In this document: piece after piece, positions 50,900-59,430 of the stretch
Layout: each line of letters begins with the position of its first letter
Numbering within the stretch: position 1 is the stretch's first letter
DNA from: Microcella indica
GTDB taxonomy: Bacteria; Actinomycetota; Actinomycetes; Actinomycetales; Microbacteriaceae
Reading direction: 5' to 3'
Length of the DNA stretch: 64,000 bases
Assembly: GCF_013414345.1 (NCBI RefSeq)
Contig: NZ_CP058670.1
Location: 1,674,001-1,738,000 of the forward strand
Position numbers and translations under genes: made by a program
Notes under the pieces: model-generated
Database searches by the model: none
What the model was told of the DNA's origin: nothing
What the model saw: only the letters and a program-made list of their open reading frames with translations

Positions 50900-52144
50900 C
50901 TAGCCGCCGATGACGGCGTTGATGCGCTCCTCCGCGCTCGCGAGGGCGTCAGCGACCGACGTGCGGCCGGCCTGCGCCTCGATGAGCTCCTCCGTGATGA
51001 TGTCCTGCATCTCCTGCTGCCCGGTCTCGACGAGCGGGGTGAGGGCGATGCCGTCGAGCGAGTCGAACACGGCCTGGCGGTTGGCCGGGTCGCCCTTCTC
51101 GAGGTAGACCGCGAGCTGCGCCTCATCGCTGATGGGCGGCAGCTCCCAGCCGGAGTCGAGTCGCACGTCGACCATCGTCTGCGAGGAGGTGAGGAACTCG
51201 GCCCACAGCGTGGCCGCCTCGACGTTCTCGGCGTTCGCCGAGACACCCACGGCGTTGGAGAAGACGGCGCTCGCCTGCGTGCCGTTGCCCGGCTCGACCG
51301 CGATGTCCCACGCGAAGGGCACGTCGGCGACGGCGCCGAACACCCAGATGCCCGTGTGCATCATGCCCAGCTTGCCCTCGACGAACAGGTTCGTGTCGAA
51401 GTCGGGCGAACCCTGGCCCTGCTCGATGGTCGGCATGACGGTGCCGCTCTTCGAGGTGAGCCACTCGGCCGCCTCGATGCCGCCCGGAGTGTTGAACGCC
51501 ACAGCGGTGCCGTCCTCGTTGAGGAACGACTCGCCGTTCTGCTCGAGCACTTTGTAGTACTCGTAGAACGAGACCGGCTGGTGGCTGCCCCAGATGTCGT
51601 CGCCGAGCGCGGTGATCGCCTCAGCGGCGGCCTGCTCGTCAGCCCACGTCCAGTCGGCCGTCGGGTAGTCGAGGCCCGCCTGGTCGAAGAGGTCGGCGTT
51701 GTAGTAGAGCACGACGGCCGAGAACGAGCTCGGCAGTCCGTAGCTCACGCCGTCGACCGAGTACGCGTCGATGAGCGACTCGCGGTAGGCCCCGGCGTTC
51801 GACACCTCGAGCGGCGCCAGCGCTCCGCTCGCCGCAAGCTGCGGGAAGAAGTCGTAGTTCGTGTCGACGACATCGGCGATCGTGCCGGCCGCGAGATCGG
51901 TCTGCAGGGTCGTGAAGTAGTCGGCGTACGGCAGCGTCGTCACGTCGATCGTGATGCCGGGGTTCTCGGCCTCGAACGCCTCGACGATGAGCTCGAGGTT
52001 CTCCTCGTTGCCTCCCGCCGAGATGAAGTTGCTGTACGTGACGACGACGTCTCCGTCGCCTTCCGCGGAGGGCTCGGTGGAGCATCCCGCGAGGATGAGT
52101 GCTGCCGCGGCGGTGAGCCCGACAGCGGTGAGTGTGCGCTTCAT
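50900..52144 (-). CDS. Extracellular sugar-binding lipoprotein (second ABC system)
   Basis: A 414-residue binding protein with lipobox LAGC at residues 18-21 (Cys21 lipidated). The mature part starts with DVVVTYSNFISAGGNEENLELIVEAFE and has TTLPYADYFTTLQTDLAAG, the usual pattern of sugar-binding proteins. A strong AAGGAG site precedes the ATG. It lies downstream of its permease genes, 64 bases after the MalG-type stop. The substrate is likely an alpha-linked oligosaccharide, inferred from GH15 and GH31. Confidence 0.93.
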   Translation of the reverse strand: MKRTLTAVGLTAAAALILAGCSTEPSAEGDGDVVVTYSNFISAGGNEENLELIVEAFEAENPGITIDVTTLPYADYFTTLQTDLAAGTIADVVDTNYDFFPQLAASGALAPLEVSNAGAYRESLIDAYSVDGVSYGLPSSFSAVVLYYNADLFDQAGLDYPTADWTWADEQAAAEAITALGDDIWGSHQPVSFYEYYKVLEQNGESFLNEDGTAVAFNTPGGIEAAEWLTSKSGTVMPTIEQGQGSPDFDTNLFVEGKLGMMHTGIWVFGAVADVPFAWDIAVEPGNGTQASAVFSNAVGVSANAENVEAATLWAEFLTSSQTMVDVRLDSGWELPPISDEAQLAVYLEKGDPANRQAVFDSLDGIALTPLVETGQQEMQDIITEELIEAQAGRTSVADALASAEERINAVIGG

Positions 52145-52207
52145 GTGAGTGCTATCTCCTTCGATAGGGGTTGCAGTGGTGCGGGTGGATACGGAATGCC
52201 TCGGGGC

Positions 52208-53095
52208 TCACTTGATCCCCGAGCTGGCGACGCCCTGAATGACGTACTTCTGGGCGAAGATGTAGAGCGCGAGCATTGGGATGATGCTCACGACGGAGCC
52301 GGCCATGACGACGTCCCAGGCCGTGGTGTACTGCCCCTGGAGCGCGGCGAGCGCGATGGGCAGGGTCTGCAGCTCGGCGTCGCGCAGCACGATGAGCGGC
52401 CACAGGAAGCTGTTCCAGCTGCCCATGAAGGCGAAGATCGTGAGCGTCGCGAGCGCCGGGCGAATGTTCGGAATGATGATCTGCCAGAAGATGCGGAAGT
52501 GCCCGGCACCGTCGAGAGTCGCGGCCTCGTCGAGTTCGCGCGGCACCTGGTTGATCGCCTGGCGCAGCAGGAAGATGCCGAACGCGGCGGCGAACGTCGG
52601 CAGCAGCGCGCCGAGGTAGGTGTTGATGAGCCCGAAAGCCTTGATCTGCGCGAAGAGCGGCACGACGAGCACCTGCAGTGGAATCATCATGGTCGCGAGG
52701 TAGATCGCGAAGACGATGCCGCGGCCGCGGAACGGCAGCCGGCTGAACGCATAGGCGGCGGTCGCGCTCGTGAACAGCTGCGCGATCGTCGTGAGCGTGG
52801 CGAGCACGAAGCTGTTGACGACGACGCGCGCGAACGGCCGCTCGGTGAAGAGCGTCTCGTACCCGTTCAGCGAGGGGTTCTCGGGCCACAGGCTCGGCTC
52901 GGTCGAGAGGCCGATGCCGTCGGAGACCGAGGTCACGACCGTCCACAGGAACGGGAAGAACATGAGCGCCGCGCCGAGGATCACGACGGCGTGCAGAAGA
53001 ACCGATCCGAGGGATGCCCGGCGCCGGGCATCCGCGCTCGTACGATCGGTGCTCGCCCCGCGGTCGGGGCGTGGCAGCGTGCGCGACTCAGCCAT
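52208..53095 (-). CDS. Carbohydrate ABC transporter permease, MalG type (second system)
   Basis: A 295-residue CUT1 permease. A cytoplasmic tail (RPDRGASTDRTSADARRRA) precedes about six helices. The EAA docking loop is ELDEAATLDGAGHFRIFWQIIIPNIRP. It overlaps the MalF-type stop by 8 bases. Together they form the channel of the second sugar importer. No ATPase gene accompanies them. Confidence 0.93.
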   Translation of the reverse strand: MAESRTLPRPDRGASTDRTSADARRRASLGSVLLHAVVILGAALMFFPFLWTVVTSVSDGIGLSTEPSLWPENPSLNGYETLFTERPFARVVVNSFVLATLTTIAQLFTSATAAYAFSRLPFRGRGIVFAIYLATMMIPLQVLVVPLFAQIKAFGLINTYLGALLPTFAAAFGIFLLRQAINQVPRELDEAATLDGAGHFRIFWQIIIPNIRPALATLTIFAFMGSWNSFLWPLIVLRDAELQTLPIALAALQGQYTTAWDVVMAGSVVSIIPMLALYIFAQKYVIQGVASSGIK

Positions 53096-54056
53096 AGTGC
53101 ACCCACCTCTTCTGGCCGATGACCTGCACGAGCGTCACGGCGAGGATGACGGCGAAGAGCATCCACGAGAGCGCGGAGGCCTCGCCCGCCTGCCCGTAGC
53201 GGAAGGTCAGGTCGTAGATCTGCTGCACGACGACCTGGGTCGAGCCGGCGGGGCCGCCGCCCGTCATCGCGTACACCTGGTCGAAGACCTGGAACCCGTT
53301 GATGAGCGAGATGACGACGACGAAGAACGTGCTGGGGCTCAGCATCGGCAGGGTCACGCTCACGAGGCGCCGCCAGGGGCCAGCACCGTCGACCTTCGCC
53401 GCGTCGTAGAGGTCGGGGTTGATCGCCTGCAGACCCGCGAGCAGGATGACCATGACGAAGCCGAGGTCCTTCCACGCACTCGCGAGGATGATCGAGGGCA
53501 TCGCCCACGCCGGGTCGGTCCACCACCCGGGGCCGTCGATGCCGAACCAGGCGAGCACGGCGTTGACGACGCCGTTGGCGGGGTTGAGCAGCCAGCGCCA
53601 CACGATCGCGACGACGATCCAGCTCGTGACGACGGGGAGGAAGTAGATGCCGCGCCAGAACGCGCGACCCTTGAGGGCACGGTTGAGGGCGAGAGCGAGC
53701 AGGAGGCCGCCGACGTAGACGAGCGGCAGGTAGCCGACGATGTAGTAGAGCGTGTGGGCGAAGACTTCACCCGTCTGGCCCTCGCTGACGAGGCGGGCGA
53801 AGTTGTCGAGCCCCACCCACTGCATGGGCGTGATGAGGTTCCACTCGTGCAGGCTGATCCACGCCGCGGCGACCATGGGTCCGAGCACGAAGAGGGTCAG
53901 GGGAATGGCGCTCGGCAGCAGGAAGGCGAGCACGGTGAGCGCGTAGGTGACGCGGGTGCGGCGCGAGCGAACCGGTCGCCGGATGCCCGCCACGGGTGTG
54001 CGCGTGGGCTCGGGGCTGCGGTCGAGCAGGCTCGTCTGCAGGGTCGACGTGCTCAC
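53088..54056 (-). CDS. Carbohydrate ABC transporter permease, MalF type (second system)
   Basis: A 322-residue CUT1 permease with an Arg/Pro-rich N-terminal tail and about six helices. The EAA loop is DLYDAAKVDGAGPWRRLVSVTLPMLSPST. Its ATG overlaps the ROK regulator stop by 4 bases, so regulator and transporter are translated together. Length is typical for MalF-type subunits without an extra periplasmic domain. Confidence 0.93.
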   Translation of the reverse strand: MSTSTLQTSLLDRSPEPTRTPVAGIRRPVRSRRTRVTYALTVLAFLLPSAIPLTLFVLGPMVAAAWISLHEWNLITPMQWVGLDNFARLVSEGQTGEVFAHTLYYIVGYLPLVYVGGLLLALALNRALKGRAFWRGIYFLPVVTSWIVVAIVWRWLLNPANGVVNAVLAWFGIDGPGWWTDPAWAMPSIILASAWKDLGFVMVILLAGLQAINPDLYDAAKVDGAGPWRRLVSVTLPMLSPSTFFVVVISLINGFQVFDQVYAMTGGGPAGSTQVVVQQIYDLTFRYGQAGEASALSWMLFAVILAVTLVQVIGQKRWVHYG

Positions 54057-55273
54057 GAATCGGCCTCGGGTGGAGCTGCCTGCTGCACGAGGCGACGGCG
54101 CACGAGGTCGCCCTGCTCGCCCATGGAGCCGTCGGCGTCGAACGGGGTCGCCAGCACGAGCGTCGCGGCGCCCTGAGCCCAGCTGTCGTCCTGCCAGCGC
54201 TCGACGGCGATCGGCACCCCGCGCCGGGAGGGGATGAGGGCGGCGCGAAAGGCGGGCTCGAAGCCGTAGGACCAGTGGGTCCAGTCGGCGGTGCCCTCGC
54301 CGAGCAGGATCACGACCTCGGGGTCGAGCACGTGCACGAGCCCGGCAACGGTGCGGCCGAGCAGGTGGCCTGCCTCGCTGAAGACAGCCGTCGCGCGGTC
54401 GTCACCCGAGTCCGCGGCATCCCGCAGCGCCTCGATTCCCGCCGATGCGCCGATGATGCCGCGTTCGCGGGCGATGCGCACGAGTGCGTCCTCGCTGAGG
54501 AACGTCTCGAGGCAGCCGTGGTTGCCGCACGAGCACAGGGGCCCGTCGTCGCGCACGGGAGTGTGGCCGACCTCGCCCGCTCCCCCGCGCGACCCGCGCA
54601 GGATCACGCCGTCGACGACGATCGCCGCGCCGACACCGGTACCGATCGTGACGACGAGGAAGCTGTCGTGGCGACGACCGAGACCGTAGAGGCGCTCGGC
54701 CATGGCGAGGGCGTTGACGTTGTTCTCGACGAGCACGGGCAGGCCGAGTTCACGGCGCAGGCTCTCGCCGATGGGCGCGTGGGTCCAGCCGAGCTGGGTC
54801 GAGTCGACGACCCCCTCGCCCTGGCGGTCGACATCCCCCGGCACGCCGACGCCCACGCCGAGGAGCGGGGTGTCTGCACCACCCTCGATGAAGCGGCGCA
54901 GCAGCTCGACGAGCTTCGCGAGCATGGTGGTCGCCGAGGCGTCGAAGGGCTCGCTCGCCGTGCGCAGCACGGAGCCGTCGATGCCCACCTCGACGAAGGC
55001 GACGTGGTCGGCCGCGACCTTGACTCCGACGGCGCGACCGGCGCTCGCGACGAGCCCGAGCATGCGAGCGGGGCGGCCGCCCTGCGAAGGCTGGTGGGCG
55101 AGCTCGCGCAGAAGGCCGTCGGCCAGGAGGTCCTTGGTGAGCTGCGTCATGAGCGCGGGAGAGAGGTTGAGCGCCCGCGCGAGCTCGGCGCGCGACGCGG
55201 GGCCGTGAGCACCGAGGTGCGCCAGGATCGCGGAGCGATTGACGTCGGTGCGAGCCATCGGGCGGAGCGCCAT
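54053..55273 (-). CDS. ROK family transcriptional regulator
   Basis: A 406-residue NagC/XylR-type regulator. Residues about 8-65 hold the winged helix (NRSAILAHLGAHGPASRAELARALNLSPALMTQLTKDLL). A ROK sugar-kinase-like domain follows with VTIGTGVGAAIVVDG and the zinc motif CSCGNHGCLE. As first gene of the sugar operon it probably represses it until the sugar or its breakdown product binds. The ATG used is at 55273; a second Met at residue 6 is an alternative. Confidence 0.92.
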   Translation of the reverse strand: MALRPMARTDVNRSAILAHLGAHGPASRAELARALNLSPALMTQLTKDLLADGLLRELAHQPSQGGRPARMLGLVASAGRAVGVKVAADHVAFVEVGIDGSVLRTASEPFDASATTMLAKLVELLRRFIEGGADTPLLGVGVGVPGDVDRQGEGVVDSTQLGWTHAPIGESLRRELGLPVLVENNVNALAMAERLYGLGRRHDSFLVVTIGTGVGAAIVVDGVILRGSRGGAGEVGHTPVRDDGPLCSCGNHGCLETFLSEDALVRIARERGIIGASAGIEALRDAADSGDDRATAVFSEAGHLLGRTVAGLVHVLDPEVVILLGEGTADWTHWSYGFEPAFRAALIPSRRGVPIAVERWQDDSWAQGAATLVLATPFDADGSMGEQGDLVRRRLVQQAAPPEADS

Positions 55274-55284
55274 TGATTCCCCTT

Positions 55285-55316
55285 ACTTCAGGACTAAACA
55301 AACCATAGAATGAAGT
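55285..55316. promoter_or_regulatory. Candidate promoter/operator region of the ROK operon
   Basis: An AT-rich patch in an otherwise GC-rich gap. ACTTCA and TGAAGT are inverted 20 bases apart, enclosing ACTAAACAAACC. It lies 12 bases upstream of the ROK gene, a position fitting autoregulation. No -10/-35 pair could be assigned with confidence. Confidence 0.4.
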
Positions 55317-55389
55317 ACCGAAGCATGTCAAGACGCGCCTCCCTGGCGGCGGCGCGCCTGGTAGCACCACCCCCGACGAAGGAGTCCCT

Positions 55390-55875
55390 ATGACCGCCGG
55401 CACCCGCGAGCGCTTCGAGCAGTACCTGTGGACAGTGCGCGACCGTCTGGCTCGCGACGACCGCATCCTCGGGCTCGTCGGCATGGGCTCCACCGCCGAG
55501 AGGCACCGGGTCGACGAGTGGAGCGACCACGACCTCGCGCTCGTCGTCGCGAAGGTGCACCTCGGTGCGGGCAAAGCCCGCCGCGGTGAGACGCTTGCCG
55601 CGTCGGCGCTCCTCCCGGGTGACGCCGTCACGCACCTGCTCACGGCGGTCGCCACGCTCTCCCATGTCGACAACCGCGCCGACTACCTCGACCCTCGACG
55701 CCGCATCGAGCTGACCCGCCCCGACCTGGCAACGTCGCTCACTGACGCGCTCAGACTCGACGAGGTCGCACTCGCGCGCCGCCTGCTCGACCTCGTCGGG
55801 TCGCTCGCAGGCGACCGACCCGAGTGTCCCCACGCCGCCCTCGCCGTGCTGCGCGCCCGGCACGGCTGGGGCTAG
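55390..55875 (+). CDS. Nucleotidyltransferase-fold protein, apparently with an internal deletion
   Basis: A 161-residue protein. The N-terminal half shows the nucleotidyltransferase start (ILGLVGMGSTAERHRVDEWSDHDLALVVA) with Gly-Ser and the first two Asp. It then passes straight into what looks like the C-terminal helical part of such proteins (ARRGETLAASALLPGDAVTHLL, DPRRRIELTRPDLATSL). From memory of the family (about 240-260 residues) some 90-100 residues, including the third acidic residue, seem missing in frame. It may be inactive or on the way to a pseudogene. Confidence 0.6.
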   Translation: MTAGTRERFEQYLWTVRDRLARDDRILGLVGMGSTAERHRVDEWSDHDLALVVAKVHLGAGKARRGETLAASALLPGDAVTHLLTAVATLSHVDNRADYLDPRRRIELTRPDLATSLTDALRLDEVALARRLLDLVGSLAGDRPECPHAALAVLRARHGWG

Positions 55876-55895
55876 TCGGCGCGCGGGCAGTCGCA

Positions 55896-57197
55896 CTACG
55901 CGGGCACGCGCAGGTCTCGCTCAGGTCGCGTCGCATACTCGCGCCCGCTCGGAGCGCGCCACTGCAGCACGCCGTCGCTCGAGTGCCTGACTGCCCACCG
56001 TGTGTGGTGCTTGAGCCGATGATGCGAGGGGCACAGGTGTGCGAGGTTGTCGTGATCGGACCGGCCACCGTGCTGCCAGTCGATCGTATGGTCGAGGTCG
56101 GAGGTCGATGCGCCTCGACCGCAGCCGGGGAACCTGCAGGTACCGTCGCGCACCCTCAGCCACAGCTTGAGGTCTGCCGGCACCGTGTAGCGATCGCGAC
56201 CGACGGAGAGCACCGCCCCCGTCTCGGGATGGGTCAGCAGTCGCGTGAACGAGGGAGCGTGCGCGGCGAGTCGACGGGCAGTCTCGTCGTCGATCGGGCC
56301 ATAGCCCTCGAGTTCGGCGGGAGCATCGGACGGCGTGCTGCCTGAGCGGTCGAGAAGAGTGAGTACCGGCACAGTCACGAGAATCTGCGCGCGAATACCC
56401 TGACCCAGCGCTGTCTCAGCCACGACGCCGTCGATGAGAAGGTCGGCGAACGCGTCGGCGCGCCGCTGCGCGAGGGTGCGACCGTCGCTCACACCGCGGG
56501 AAGCCGCGGGCTCGGCGTCATGGGCGGCGAGGCCCTCGCCCGTCTCGAGGGACCGTGCGATGTGCGTGAGCCGTGCGTAGATGCTCTGAGCCTGCTCAGC
56601 GGGCAGGTAGGCGGTCAACCAGGCCATGCCGTCGCGCGCGGGCTCCACCGCTACATGCCGTGACTCCACGGCCGCGGTGCGGCGCACCGCGATGGAGTCG
56701 GGATGAACCCGTTCGCGGATCACACGGGCGCGCTGCCGAAACCGCTCAGGCGTGCGACTCTCGGCCGCGGTCAGCGCCACGGCCTCGAACTCCGCGCGAA
56801 CCTCGGCGGGAAGCGACCACGCCTGGTCGATGAGTATCGAGGCGTGACGATACGTGATGCGACCGTCGGCGAGTGCCTGGCGAGTCGCAGGTAGGTCGGC
56901 GCGCAGAGTGCGTGCCTGCTCGAGCAGCGTCGTCGCGGTCCGCTCGGAGACACGCAGGGCTGCAGCGAGTTCAGCAGCGGTGGTGCGCCTGGCAACGACC
57001 TCAGGACTCCAGCCCGCAGCACCGGTCGATGAGGCACCAGCGCCCTCGACATGGGAGATGACCGCGCTCACGTCTGCAACAAGGGCGGCTCGGCGCTCCG
57101 CGATGCGCGCCTCCCGCACCTCCAGCTCGATGAGTTCGTCAAGCAGCGCGTCGAGACGCGAGTCGCTCGCGTTCCGCTCGTCCACCGTCATCGTCAT
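55896..57197 (-). CDS. DUF222 / HNH endonuclease-domain protein, second copy
   Basis: A 433-residue protein of the 13E12-like family. DUF222 spans about residues 10-330 (VARRTTAAELAAALRVSERTATTLLEQARTLR and others), with a C-terminal HNH: CRFPGCGRGASTSDLDHTIDWQHGGRSDHDNLAHLCPSHH. The catalytic DH, the central Asn and the final His pair are present. It lacks the Gly-Ala tract of the other copy. No SOS-like box is seen upstream, so the two copies appear differently controlled. The ATG at 57197 is used; a second in-frame ATG lies two codons on. Confidence 0.88.
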   Translation of the reverse strand: MTMTVDERNASDSRLDALLDELIELEVREARIAERRAALVADVSAVISHVEGAGASSTGAAGWSPEVVARRTTAAELAAALRVSERTATTLLEQARTLRADLPATRQALADGRITYRHASILIDQAWSLPAEVRAEFEAVALTAAESRTPERFRQRARVIRERVHPDSIAVRRTAAVESRHVAVEPARDGMAWLTAYLPAEQAQSIYARLTHIARSLETGEGLAAHDAEPAASRGVSDGRTLAQRRADAFADLLIDGVVAETALGQGIRAQILVTVPVLTLLDRSGSTPSDAPAELEGYGPIDDETARRLAAHAPSFTRLLTHPETGAVLSVGRDRYTVPADLKLWLRVRDGTCRFPGCGRGASTSDLDHTIDWQHGGRSDHDNLAHLCPSHHRLKHHTRWAVRHSSDGVLQWRAPSGREYATRPERDLRVPA

Positions 57198-57285
57198 GCC
57201 GATAGTCCAGCATCGACCACCGACATTCCCACCCTCGAGACCGGGATCATGCGCGCGCGACCGTGGGCGGGCTCAGTGCACGCAG

Positions 57286-57369
57286 CACGGCGGCACGCGG
57301 CACGGCGGCACGCGGCACGGCGGCACGCGGCACGGCGGCACGCGGCACGGCGGCACGCGGCACGGCGGC
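57286..57369. repeat. 15-bp tandem repeat, five full copies plus a partial
   Basis: CACGGCGGCACGCGG is repeated without error from 57286 to 57360, then CACGGCGGC. It lies between the HNH gene promoter and the end of the PdxH-like gene, 22 bases past that gene's stop. Perfect identity suggests recent slippage. It is non-coding on present evidence. Confidence 0.85.
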
Positions 57370-57390
57370 TCGGCGCGACCAGGGGCGCGG

Positions 57391-57912
57391 TCAGCGCGCG
57401 GGGTACCAGTGCCGCACGTGCTGGCGGTCGGCGCGGGCCTGCCAGAACTCGACCTCGGTCGGCTGCAGCGCCCATGCGGCCCAGTCGTGGTTGTGGGGCT
57501 CGGTCACGGCGGGTCGGGCGGCCCAGTCGGCGGCAGCGACCTCGCTGGGCAGCTCTTCGACCTCGCCGGTCACGCGCACCTGTCGCCCCCGCTGCGGCCA
57601 GTAGAAGGTCAACGCGGCGTAGGGGTTGGCCGCCAGGTCGATGCCCTTGCGCGTGGAGCGCGCGCCCGCGAACACCCACTGGCCCTCGCTGAGATCTTTG
57701 AGGATGAGCGTGCGCGCCGTGACGTGGCCCGTGGGCCCGGCCGTGGAGAGCGTGCACGCGTGCGGCTGGTGCACGCCGAAGTGCAGTGCCTCGTCGAGCC
57801 ACTCGAGGAACAGGTCCTCGGCCGAGGCCGGCGCCCGCGTGGGGTCGAAGATCGGCAGGTCGTCGGGAAAGTCGGGTAGGGCCCGCAACCGGTCGCGCAA
57901 CGAGTCGCTCAT
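57391..57912 (-). CDS. Pyridoxamine 5'-phosphate oxidase-like protein (short PdxH form)
   Basis: A 173-residue FMN-binding split-barrel protein. HACTLSTAGPTGHVTARTLILKDL, ANPYAALTFYWPQRGRQVRVTGEVEEL and the C-terminal QPTEVEFWQARADRQHVRHWY match PdxH segments that bind FMN and pyridoxine phosphate. It stops where full PdxH (about 210 residues) would continue to the conserved R-L-x-P tail, so it is a short form. It may be a genuine PNP oxidase or a related flavin oxidase. The ATG is leaderless (TACCCT 6 bases upstream). Confidence 0.82.
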   Translation of the reverse strand: MSDSLRDRLRALPDFPDDLPIFDPTRAPASAEDLFLEWLDEALHFGVHQPHACTLSTAGPTGHVTARTLILKDLSEGQWVFAGARSTRKGIDLAANPYAALTFYWPQRGRQVRVTGEVEELPSEVAAADWAARPAVTEPHNHDWAAWALQPTEVEFWQARADRQHVRHWYPAR

Positions 57913-57918
57913 GGCGTC

Positions 57919-57924
57919 AGGGTA
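57919..57924 (-). promoter_or_regulatory. -10 element TACCCT of the PdxH-like gene (leaderless)
   Basis: TACCCT is followed by 6 bases and then ATG. Confidence 0.6.
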
Positions 57925-57941
57925 GCCGCGCGACCTGCGAG

Positions 57942-59222
57942 CTACGCGGACTTCTCGCGGCGCTGCGCCGCCCGGCGCGGCACGATCGTCGGCGCCGCGT
58001 TCTCCATGACGGCCTCCCGCGTCACGACGACGCGCCCGACCTCGTCGCTCGAGGGCACCTCGAACATGATCGGCCCGAGCACCTCTTCGAGGATCGCGCG
58101 CAGACCGCGAGCACCGGTCTGGCGCAGCACGGCGAGGTCGGCGACCGCGTCGAGCGCGTCGGGAGCGAACTCGAGCTCGACGCCGTCGATCTCGAACATG
58201 CGCTGGTACTGCCGCACGAGAGCGTTCTTCGGAGCGGTGAGAATCTCGATGAGCGCCGTGCGGTCGAGCGGCGTGACGGTCGTGACGACGGGCAGGCGGC
58301 CGATGAACTCGGGGATGAGACCGAACTTGTGCAGGTCCTCCGGCAGAACCTCGCTGAAGAGGTTCTTCTCCTCCGCCTTGTCGTGCAGCGGGGCGCCGAA
58401 GCCGATGCCGCGCTTGCCCGCGCGCTGGCTGATGATGTCCTCCAGCCCCGCGAAGGCGCCGGCGACGATGAAGAGAACGTTCGTCGTGTCGATCTGAATG
58501 AACTCCTGGTGCGGATGCTTGCGCCCGCCCTGCGGGGGAACGCTCGCGACCGTGCCCTCCAAGATCTTGAGCAGAGCCTGCTGCACACCCTCACCGGAGA
58601 CATCACGCGTGATCGAGGGGTTCTCGGCCTTGCGGGCGATCTTGTCGACCTCGTCGATGTAGATGATGCCCGTCTCAGCCCGCTTGACGTCGAAGTCGGC
58701 GGCCTGCAGGAGCTTGAGGAGGATGTTCTCGACATCCTCACCGACGTAGCCGGCCTCCGTGAGCGCCGTCGCGTCGGCGACGGCGAAGGGAACGTTGAGG
58801 CGCTTCGCGAGCGTCTGCGCGAGATAGGTCTTGCCGCAGCCGGTGGGGCCGATGAGCAGGATGTTGCTCTTCGCGATCTCGACCTCGTCGGCGAGCTGGT
58901 CGGCCGAGGTGAGCGACTGACCGGCCCGGATGCGCTTGTAGTGGTTGTAGACGGCGACGGAGAGCGAGCGCTTGGCCGCCTCCTGCCCGACAACGTACTC
59001 GCCGAGGAAGTCGTAGATCTCACGGGGCTTGGGCAGCTCGAACTCGGCCGCCTCGCTCTCGTTCGACTCGGCGAGACGCTCCTCGATGATCTCGTTGCAC
59101 AGCTCGACGCACTCGTCGCAGATGTACACGCCGGGGCCGGCGATGAGCTGCTGCACCTGCTTCTGGCTCTTTCCGCAGAAGGAGCACTTGAGCAGGTCGG
59201 CGCTTTCTCCGATGCGGGCCAC
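57942..59222 (-). CDS. clpX: ATP-dependent Clp protease ATP-binding subunit ClpX
   Basis: A 426-residue AAA+ unfoldase that feeds proteins to ClpP. The zinc-binding domain has Cys13, 16, 35 and 38. Walker A is [12 protein letters not shown], the pore loop GYVG, and Walker [11 protein letters not shown]; the IGF-type ClpP-contact loop appears as KRGIGFGAP. The GTG at 59222 follows a short leader with GGAAGG. Unlike the usual arrangement it is separated from clpP1-clpP2 by a divergent three-gene cassette and has its own promoter. Confidence 0.97.
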   Translation of the reverse strand: MARIGESADLLKCSFCGKSQKQVQQLIAGPGVYICDECVELCNEIIEERLAESNESEAAEFELPKPREIYDFLGEYVVGQEAAKRSLSVAVYNHYKRIRAGQSLTSADQLADEVEIAKSNILLIGPTGCGKTYLAQTLAKRLNVPFAVADATALTEAGYVGEDVENILLKLLQAADFDVKRAETGIIYIDEVDKIARKAENPSITRDVSGEGVQQALLKILEGTVASVPPQGGRKHPHQEFIQIDTTNVLFIVAGAFAGLEDIISQRAGKRGIGFGAPLHDKAEEKNLFSEVLPEDLHKFGLIPEFIGRLPVVTTVTPLDRTALIEILTAPKNALVRQYQRMFEIDGVELEFAPDALDAVADLAVLRQTGARGLRAILEEVLGPIMFEVPSSDEVGRVVVTREAVMENAAPTIVPRRAAQRREKSA

Positions 59223-59252
59223 GGGGCCCCCCTTCCGTGCGTACGTGCATCG

Positions 59253-59258
59253 AGCCTA
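59253..59258 (-). promoter_or_regulatory. -10 element TAGGCT of clpX
   Basis: TAGGCT lies 30 bases before the GTG, giving a leader of about 25 bases with a ribosome site. Confidence 0.5.
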
Positions 59259-59430
59259 ACCCGCAGCGCCGACGATGTGCGCGCACCTCTCCCCGCCCGG
59301 GTGTCGCGCGCCCCGCAGCGGGCCCCGCGCCGACCAGCGCAGTCCCTCCGGAGACCCGACCCGTCGCCACGACTCAGGTCTCCGAATGCTGAGCAGAACC
59401 ACAAGCCTCGTCACTTAGTCTGGAGCCGTC

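Noticed and set aside
57286-57369. The 15-bp repeats as a CRISPR array.
   Set aside because: The units are contiguous with no spacers and are too short; no cas genes are nearby.
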